From: Funneliformis mosseae
Taxonomy: Eukaryota; Glomeromycota; Glomeromycetes; Glomerales; Glomeraceae
Direction: 5' to 3'
Assembly: GCA_910592005.1 (NCBI GenBank)
Contig: CAJVPP010002251.1
Span: 1-15,616 of the forward strand
DNA length: 15,616 bases
Both the position numbers and the translations under genes were made by a program. The notes beneath the pieces were generated by a model. It was not told the origin of the DNA. It searched no databases and saw only the letters and a program-made list of their open reading frames with translations. Every line of letters starts with the position of its first letter. The stretch's first letter is position 1. Below, one piece after another: positions 8,937-15,616 of this stretch.

Positions 8937-9260
8937 AAAAAAAAAAAAAGCTTTTAAAAAAATATTTTCTACCTTTGCTTTTTCTTTTCTTTTCTTTCTT
9001 TTGGTAGAGTACAAGGGAAAAAAAAACTTTTTTATAAAAATGTATACACGCAAAAAAAAAAAAATAATGTTATTATAAGCTATTAGAACAGATATGTCAA
9101 CTAGAAGGATGTAAAAAAAAAAAAGTTCTTTTTTTTTTTGCAAAATAATATTATTGTATTACTGGATATTTATCACTTGTACAGGTAACAGATTCAATAC
9201 ACATTATATATTGACTGATTTGGAAAAAAATTATGCAATATTGCAATTTTTTTTGTATGC

Positions 9261-9284
9261 ATATATATATATATATATATATAT
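9261..9284. repeat. AT dinucleotide microsatellite, 12 units
   Basis: A perfect ATAT... run of 24 bases in the spacer between the CAF1 and NIF3 3' ends. Confidence 0.85.
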
Positions 9285-9403
9285 TTTTTGGATATATTTT
9301 TGGTCTCTTTTGTGATTTCTTTTTTATTATTTTTCACTTTACAATATGATGTATGATAAACTTTTAATACTATCATGTCAATAAATCGTGATTGTATTTT
9401 ATA

Positions 9404-9409
9404 TTTATT
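9404..9409 (-). terminator. Candidate poly(A) signal of the NIF3 gene
   Basis: TTTATT on the plus strand is AATAAA on the minus strand, about 20 bases past the NIF3 stop codon. It is the closest canonical hexamer; its use is inferred. Confidence 0.4.
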
Positions 9410-9428
9410 ACTTAAAACATTAAATTAT

Positions 9429-10789
9429 CTATATAATTTCTAATGGATCTTTATCGACTTTACTTACCACCACATCGATTGCTTCCTTTTCATCATCATC
9501 TTTAAATAATTGTTCTAATTTTGGTTTCAGTATTTCGGAAAGGTATCCTCTTTCCGTATTTGAATGTTCGCCTAAATAAATTAATGTTCCGTTAGCTTTT
9601 TTGTAACTTGTAAATAATATGTAGGTTTTAGGGAACTTACATAAAATTACGCTGGTATCTTTATCCAATGCAGCAAGTACATCATGATGAGACATTTCTC
9701 CCGTAAAATATAAATCAGTTTTTGCAGGTGAAAGTACCGAAGAACCTATATATATGAAAAGTTTTTTTTTTTTTCTTTTGTTAATGATTTGTTTGTTTAT
9801 CTTTTCTTTGGGGGGGGGGGTAATAACGTACCTGAACCAGCACATATCCCAATTGTTGAGATTAATCCTCCTGATGAATGTTTATTCGTTGTCGCAACTC
9901 GAACTATACACAATTTAAAAAGATCAACTTTAAAGTTTATTGAACAATTCAAATGAAAATAACGCTCACCATGTTGAAGTTTCAAATGCTGTTTTACTCT
10001 TTCAATTATAGTTGAAAGCGGAACTGGTTGATCTAAAGTAAATATCCTGCCTGATCCAGCTTCTTCGTGATCTATTGAACCATTCAATAGAACATTTACG
10101 ATTTCTTAATAAAGTATTTTTTTTTTATTTTGATGATCTGAATTGTATATTGTTATCACTAATAAATAGCAAAACCTTGAGGTGGATTTGATGCCGGAGT
10201 TATAGGCTTTACAGTTCCCGATCCGAGTCCTTTTGCCAGCCAATCATTAACTATAAATAAGATTTTATGTCTTTTAAACCCTTTTTATTAATAAGAAATG
10301 ACTTTGCAATAAATAGAAAGGATGGAAACCGCCGGAAAAAAATAATGAGTTACGGTAATGCTAAATGAAAAACATAATTGACATATAAAAGTAAGCTTGA
10401 TCATTTCCTGGAAGTTCCCACCTTTCTCATTGCAAGGGTCCCGTATAGTTACCTCCTCCAACGCAAGAATCACTAGCAGTATGAGAGCTAAATATGCCAA
10501 CACCCTGCGCGATGCTTTTTAAAATAATAGCTTGTTTGGAATCGTCTAAAGTTAATCTTTTAAAAGAGCGAAAAATTGGTGGATGATAAGCTATAATAAC
10601 TCCAACGTTTTGATCGGAGAGAGCTTCTTCTAATACCGAGGGGGTTAAATCTATTGTAAGAAATACTCGTGATGATGGTCTTGGATATGGTGGTTCGATT
10701 AATTTTCCTACGTTATCCCATGAATGTTCTGCTAACGAAGTTGGTGATATTTTTTCCATTGCGCGTATTACACGTGAAAAAAACGCCAT
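9429..10789 (-). CDS. NIF3: NIF3 family (NGG1-interacting factor 3-like) metal-binding protein
   Basis: Six exons on the minus strand (10789-10453, 10250-10176, 10104-9970, 9903-9832, 9745-9641, 9571-9429) give 288 residues, matching the usual eukaryotic length. NIF3 proteins occur from bacteria to man and form a toroid that binds two metal ions; the biochemical role is unsettled, and the old name GTP cyclohydrolase type 2 is only a database label. The family landmarks are present in order: AEHSWDNVG (residues 20-28), AYHPPIF with ligand H69 (67-73), SSHTASD with H103 and D107, GVNDWLAKGLGSG after the first join, CAGSGSS, DLYFTGEMSHHDV, and CEHSNTERG with H244 and E248, ending DPLEII. Each splice join rebuilds one of these motifs. 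Introns 3 (66 nt) and 5 (69 nt) are multiples of three and stop-free. Intron 5 shows a branch-point-like GCTAAC. Intron 4 contains a run of 11 C on this strand. Confidence 0.94.
9810..9820. repeat. G11 homopolymer in NIF3 intron 4
   Basis: Eleven consecutive G on the plus strand (C on the gene strand), about 10 bases inside the intron from the donor GTACGT. Such a run is rare in DNA this AT-rich. It probably varies in length and may be a sequencing or assembly weak point. Confidence 0.85.
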
Positions 10790-11624
10790 TATTATGATTC
10801 TTTATGGGAAGAAAAGGATTGAGAAAATTGAGAAAAATGAAAGTGCTGTATGTATTTGATTAGATGTGAAGTTCGCAGATTACCCCCATCTTATTTCACG
10901 TGACATAACAATCATTGGTATTTATTCCAAAACGCTTTTTTTTTTTTTTTTTTTTTTTTCCTATTCGAAAAAAATCTTTAACCAGGTAAATAAATGGTTT
11001 TTTTTATAAAATGATATTTCGCTATGATGCATAAAAAGTAATTTCTTCACTTTCTGAATTCACACTTAAATATGAGGAAATTTTTAGGACACCTCTGAGC
11101 GAATATATAATGAATTTTTTTTTTTTTTTCATTTTTCTCTCTTATTCATAAATTTTCATATTAACATCATTTCCCCCTCCTAACAGGTATAATCAAGTTT
11201 TTAATGAAAAGTGATAAATTCAGATATGTTTTCTAAAACGAAAGTCAATTGATAAATAAAAAGTTTGGCCTAAGTAAATGGTTTACCGAGTATAAATTCG
11301 ATACATCAAATACTTTTAAATAAGTTTAACATATTCAATTTAATAAATTATATTAACTTAAACATTATAGCTTTAAGAAATGTTGCAAATCGAATTATTA
11401 ATTGTATTCTTTGATGACTAAATTTATTGTAACAATTAAATCATAAAATGTATCTTTGTCGGACAAGAAATTTTTATTATAATAAAATACAGGAATGAAA
11501 TCATATTTTTTTTATAATAAAAGTTGGTTTGATTTTAAGTACTTGAATTTCAAAGATGATTTATTTGTAACGATGATTCTAAAGTTGTCATGAAAAAGGT
11601 TTGAATCCAGAGAAAATTCACAGT
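10790..11624. other. Spacer between NIF3 start and RBX1 end, with NIF3 promoter elements
   Basis: No gene seen in either strand. The NIF3 side carries the palindrome TCACGTGA at 10896-10903, about 107 bases before the NIF3 ATG. A run of 24 T lies at 10936-10959 and another long T run near 11117-11129. On the RBX1 side TTTATT at 11473-11478 is an AATAAA for the minus strand about 150 bases after the RBX1 stop. The stretch between has no ORF of useful length and no structured RNA I could recognise. Confidence 0.45.
10896..10903. promoter_or_regulatory. TCACGTGA palindrome upstream of NIF3
   Basis: A perfect 8-bp palindrome with the CACGTG core bound by Cbf1/Pho4/USF-type basic helix-loop-helix factors in other eukaryotes. 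It sits about 107 bases before the NIF3 start codon. Whether it is used is unknown. Confidence 0.45.
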
Positions 11625-12411
<787 letters not shown>

Positions 12412-12636
12412 TTCAGATTTTCTTGAGAGATTTGGTTTTATTAGTTTTTAAGATAGGAGAGAAAGAAAGAAAGCCGCGGTATTTGAGAGAGTAGTTATCA
12501 AACATATAACTCTATTTATCACATAAATGAGAATGTGATATCTTAATCGACACTGTCGCTAAGTTGCACTGTAACACATCATATTTTGATAAATTTTCTC
12601 AAATTCGATCATCTAATAAAAGCAAAAAAAAAAAAA
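12412..12636. promoter_or_regulatory. Shared divergent promoter of RBX1 and AIM24
   Basis: Only 225 bases separate the two divergent start codons. They contain a perfect 8-bp inverted repeat, TATCACAT (12517-12524) and ATGTGATA (12533-12540), with an 8-base spacer. There is also a CCGCGG palindrome (about 12472-12477) and purine-rich repeats (GAGAGAAAGAAAGAAAG). A run of 13 A precedes the AIM24 ATG directly (12624-12636). The inverted repeat is a plausible dimer binding site serving one or both genes; this is inference. Confidence 0.5.
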
Positions 12637-14549
12637 ATGTCTACACTTTTAGTAGCTATCCCGCGAAGCATTTCACATATTCGATTTTTTGCACGTTCTT
12701 ATGCAACGTTAGTTGTTAACGCAAAAGTTAACGCTCAAAATAGTAGTACAACGCCAGAACAAAGTGAAATAGATAAAGAAAAAACTTCTAGCACCATTTC
12801 CACTATAACTTCTGGTGAGTCTTATTTAAATTGATCATTTTTCTCTATTATTATATATTTTTTTAAAAAATTTCTATAATTTTCTTCCAACTATCGCATT
12901 GTAAAGGAATCAATTCAGCTTTACAATGGACGGAACATCATCCGATACCAGATCCAAAGTTTGAGGTCGTCTCCGCTGGGACTTTGAGCGCTTTACTCTT
13001 GGTCAAAATTCCGCCAAGGTCAGAGATACTTGCAGCACCTGGAACAGCCATTGCTGTATCAAGTAAAGTGTGAATTGGTTAATGAGAATTTTTCTAATCA
13101 ATCGATTTATGATTTTTTTAAAAAAAAATTGAAGTAAGTCCTTGCAATTGATTTAGGTTATAGCGGAACGAACTATGGATGGAAATATTGTTATTGCTTT
13201 AGGTAGGAAGTTTACCGGTGGATCTTTGATCTATAACAAGGTGAACATAATAAGATAAAATTATTCGTATGCTGATACCTTGTCAATCCATCAACTCACT
13301 GAAATGACACCAGTCTTTTGAACCTTATGACATTATCAGTTCATGACAGGTTCGAATCCTGGTGATGTTCTTCTAGCACCTCGTGACTTATCAGATATAG
13401 CTGTCATAAATATGGATGGCAGGTCTGTGTATTATGTTAGAAAGGGTGCCTTCCTTGCACGCGGTCCTAGAGTCACAGTAAACATTGGTCGGATTTATGG
13501 AATGGTAATTCTCATGATCCTCTCCTTACCAGTTTTAAACGATTGAGAATTCTTAAACCTTTTAATTATTTTTATAGGGTTCATTGAATGCTTTTGCAAA
13601 CCGTGTCACCGGTAGAGGTACATTGGTTATCTCAAATTATGGATCTATACATCGATTGATTTTGAACCCAGGAGACGCATATTTTGTGAATGCAAAGTAA
13701 TCTCATTTTACTTTTAATGTTAAATTAATTCTATTACGAATCTTTTTTATGCTAATTTTTTTTTAAATTTCACATTAGACATCTTTTAGCATGGAATTCA
13801 CAAACCAAACCAATAGTATCACCACCTTTGATTACTTCATCTTCGGTTGATAAAAATAGACTGATTAGGAATGTCACTGCCAAACTATCAGAGAAAACTA
13901 ATGAATTATTTGACACAATTTTTAGTAGTCCTTCAGTAAAGCCAACACTTGATAGATTAAAGAGAGCTTCGGTTCGAACGAGGAGATGGGCGTTCGGTGG
14001 ACCTGTTCGTACTAAATTTATCGAATTATACTTTAACAATATTTTCATACCTAATTGAATTTTATAAAATTTCAGGAGTACTTAAAGTTAACAGGTCCAG
14101 GCGATTTTTACTTATCGTCGAGAATATCACCAGTTCTAGGAGGATTCAAATCGTGAGTTATAATATAAATCGATTCCGTTAAAAGATTAGCTATGTAAAT
14201 TCATATTTTAAAATTTTTTAGGTTGACATCTCCTTCCATAGAAGAAATTGTTGCAGCGGATCCTATACAATGGGAGACACAAAATGATCATGAGATTCGA
14301 CAATCGCCACCTTATATACCTTTAATGTCATATGCTGTAGTAGCGAATGATGGGACAGTATCTTTTATAAAACATCATAGGGATTCATCAAATACTTCAT
14401 TTAGTAGTTCTTTATCGCCCCCATCTCCCGAACAAGATAAAAGATCAACTATTGGAAGAATAGTTCCCGGAGATGGAATGTTACAATTAAGACGATGGGT
14501 AAGGAGAGTAGTGGGAGGTAATAAAGATATTAGAAGAGATAAACACTAA
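12637..14549 (+). CDS. AIM24: AIM24-family mitochondrial protein
   Basis: Eight exons (12637-12814, 12907-13067, 13157-13240, 13340-13504, 13578-13696, 13779-14004, 14076-14152, 14222-14549) give 445 residues. In yeast Aim24 is a mitochondrial inner-membrane protein linked to stability of the MICOS cristae complex. The N-terminus (MSTLLVAIPRSISHIRFFAR) is basic, free of acidic residues and followed by S-Y-A, as expected of a presequence. The beta-rich AIM24 core runs from about 60 to 235 (SAGTLSALLLVKIPPRSEIL, NPGDVLLAPRDLSDIAV, YVRKGAFLA, ILNPGDAYFVNAKH), then a charged linker (240-311), the block LTGPGDFYLSSRIS (about 316-329), and a basic tail. Exon 2 has two in-frame acceptors 12 nt apart (after 12906 or 12918). 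The exon 6 donor (GTTCGT at 14005) is the only in-frame choice I found and is the least certain join. AATAAA at 14700-14705 is a likely poly(A) signal. Confidence 0.88.
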
Positions 14550-14699
14550 ATTTATTTATAGGTAGGTTTTTCTTAGAAAGTATTGATTTAGATGACTCCT
14601 TTTTTTTAATGCAATTATATTAAAGCCTTGTGTACATGTATCATCTGATCGTCTAGGAGATAATTTATAGCAATTTTGTGTATTTATATTATTTATGTT

Positions 14700-14705
14700 A
14701 ATAAA
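14700..14705 (+). terminator. Candidate poly(A) signal of AIM24
   Basis: AATAAA located 151 bases after the AIM24 stop codon; it is the first canonical hexamer downstream. Confidence 0.45.
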
Positions 14706-15005
14706 GCGTAAATTTAGATTTTCTCGCTTTATATTAACTAGTATTGGGATCTTATTTTGTCATAAATCTTTGTCGATCAAGCAATGATGTAACATTTGTT
14801 CGTTACAAATACCGCTTTTTCTTCAAAATTGATTTTGAAAACAAAATTACTTTAAATTTTTTCCAAAATAGTCGAGTACAAGGGGAGAAAGAGATTTGAT
14901 TTCTCCCTAAAATCCGAGGACTGTTATATCGTGAATTGTCGAGTTCATGTGGCACAGAATATTATATTATACCAAATCGTTTGTGTTATGCGCAGAATTT
15001 CCATT

Positions 15006-15011
15006 TTTATT
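15006..15011 (-). terminator. Candidate poly(A) signal of the oxidase-like gene
   Basis: TTTATT on the plus strand is AATAAA on the gene strand, 18 bases beyond the TAA stop. This would give an unusually short 3' UTR. Confidence 0.4.
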
Positions 15012-15028
15012 GTCATTACGAGAATAAA

Positions 15029-15616
15029 TTAAGGGTAAACTCTTTGTTCGGTCCATTCCCCAGTTTGATTATTTAATTTCCAATTAGTTCTCTTATGAGG
15101 ATCAGTTGCTAATTCGACGCGGTCTACTTCTTCAACTTCAAAAATAACTAAAGCAAAATTTTCAAAAGATTTTTGAATTAATTCATTGTCTCTATCATCC
15201 TTACCAACCACTCCAAGTTTTTTAATGAAATTTTCATGTTTAAGCGGTAAACCGGGAGTAGGATAAGTTAAATTTGCACGTAATTCATCGGAAATTTTTT
15301 CAAATTGAGATCTCAATTCATTATTCCAATCATAATTACATGTATGAGGAAAATATGAAGAAAGTTTAGTGAAAGGAAATTTTGAGTAAAGTGATAATGA
15401 TAGCACGTATGCGTTTCCTGCCAAACGAAATTGTTCCCGTGTTTTAGAGAACCACCTAAAAAAAAAATTGAATGTTTAAAATAATAATAATATTATTATT
15501 ATTGTTATTATATCTTACCAACAGATTTCGAATGCCGAGTTTTTTGATAATTGATCCACCTTATCGGAACGCACATCAGTTGTTATACAAAATAAGTCTG
15601 ATTCAAAAGAATTTTC
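15029..15616 (-). CDS. Pyridoxamine 5'-phosphate oxidase-like flavoprotein (Alr4036-type), 3' part only
   Basis: The visible gene has an exon running off the window edge (15616-15519), a 63-nt intron (15518-15456) and a last exon (15455-15029): 174 C-terminal residues, with the N-terminus missing. The join rebuilds EICWWFSKTREQFRLAG, a signature of the Alr4036-type group of PNPOx-like split-barrel proteins that bind FMN. DLFCITTDVRSDKVDQL upstream and the C-terminal VELATDPHKRTNWKL...EWTEQRVYP agree with that group. True PNPOx makes pyridoxal 5'-phosphate (vitamin B6), but these relatives have no proven substrate in fungi, so vitamin B6 synthesis should not be assumed. The gene is convergent with AIM24. 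The intron holds an AAT/ATT palindromic repeat (15479-15509). Confidence 0.86.

Larger units (their letters stand above)
8937..9428. other. Convergent 3' spacer between CAF1 and NIF3
   Basis: A non-coding stretch dominated by A and T homopolymers, with a 24-base AT dinucleotide run at 9261-9284. It carries an AATAAA for the plus strand at 9380-9385 and, only 19 bases away, an AATAAA for the minus strand (TTTATT at 9404-9409), so the two 3' ends probably lie very close together or overlap. The open frames seen on the minus strand here are low-complexity and not genes. Confidence 0.5.
14550..15028. other. Convergent 3' spacer between AIM24 and the oxidase-like gene
   Basis: Holds the AIM24 3' UTR with AATAAA at 14700-14705 and, for the minus-strand gene, AATAAA (TTTATT at 15006-15011), 18 bases past its stop. 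The part at 14870-14990 is less AT-rich but shows no ORF, tRNA or other gene I can support. Confidence 0.45.

Noticed and set aside
8910..9376. Two Lys/Phe/Ile-rich minus-strand frames in the CAF1-NIF3 spacer
   Set aside because: They are made of A/T homopolymers and the AT microsatellite, and no homology is visible.
10288..10503. Hydrophobic minus-strand frame at NIF3 intron 1
   Set aside because: It spans the intron and shifts frame relative to the conserved NIF3 motifs.
13770..14048. Minus-strand frame opposite AIM24 exon 6
   Set aside because: Antisense shadow of a conserved-gene exon without motifs of its own.
13997..14182. Plus-strand frame across AIM24 intron 6 and exon 7
   Set aside because: It reads exon 7 in the wrong frame and loses the LTGPGDFYLSS block.
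14870..14990. Less AT-rich patch checked for a tRNA or other small RNA
   Set aside because: No cloverleaf, T-loop GTTCRA motif or stable symmetric stem could be found by eye.

Overview
The window reads as nuclear DNA of an AT-rich, intron-rich fungus. The best guess is an arbuscular mycorrhizal fungus of the Rhizophagus (Glomeromycotina) type. The reasons are many short GT..AG introns, long A/T homopolymers, fungal/eukaryotic housekeeping genes, and a very AT-rich flank filled with decayed transposable elements. The genus is an inference; the eukaryotic origin is well supported by splicing that restores five conserved protein families.

Positions 1 to about 6840 are an extremely AT-rich, gene-poor block. 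It holds (a) a decayed minus-strand integrase gene of the KRBA2-like (rve/DDE) type at about 60-2631, with stops, frameshifts and a relict 74-nt intron; (b) a 233-bp non-autonomous element (1396-1628) nested in that pseudogene and flanked by the 7-bp duplication ATATAGT; (c) a shortened relative of that element at 6041-6174; (d) two copies of a second MITE-like family (3381-3561 with TA duplication, and a decayed copy near 5203-5365); (e) one orphan 108-codon ORF (3850-4176) and a possible second decayed reading frame near 5720-5943.

From about 6840 onward the block is gene-dense, with five multi-exon genes in 8.8 kb. In order they are the CCR4-NOT deadenylase CAF1/POP2 (+, 7193-8936), a NIF3-family protein (-, 9429-10789), the cullin-RING ubiquitin ligase subunit RBX1 (-, 11625-12411), the mitochondrial protein AIM24 (+, 12637-14549), and the 3' part of a pyridoxamine-phosphate-oxidase-like (Alr4036-type) flavoprotein (-, 15029 to the window edge). 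CAF1/NIF3 and AIM24/oxidase are convergent pairs. RBX1/AIM24 are divergent and share a 225-bp promoter. NIF3 and RBX1 are tandem. The five genes serve unrelated functions (mRNA decay, an ancient metal-binding protein, protein degradation, mitochondrial membrane organisation, flavin oxidoreduction) and are not a pathway cluster.

The most notable observations are the nested insertion whose exact removal re-joins the integrase reading frame, the C:G-to-T:A direction of the inactivating changes in the integrase motif, and four introns that are a multiple of three long and free of stops. One of these lies in RBX1, carries a perfect A15/T15 palindrome, and precedes a 13-nt last exon. I found no clearly new biological system.
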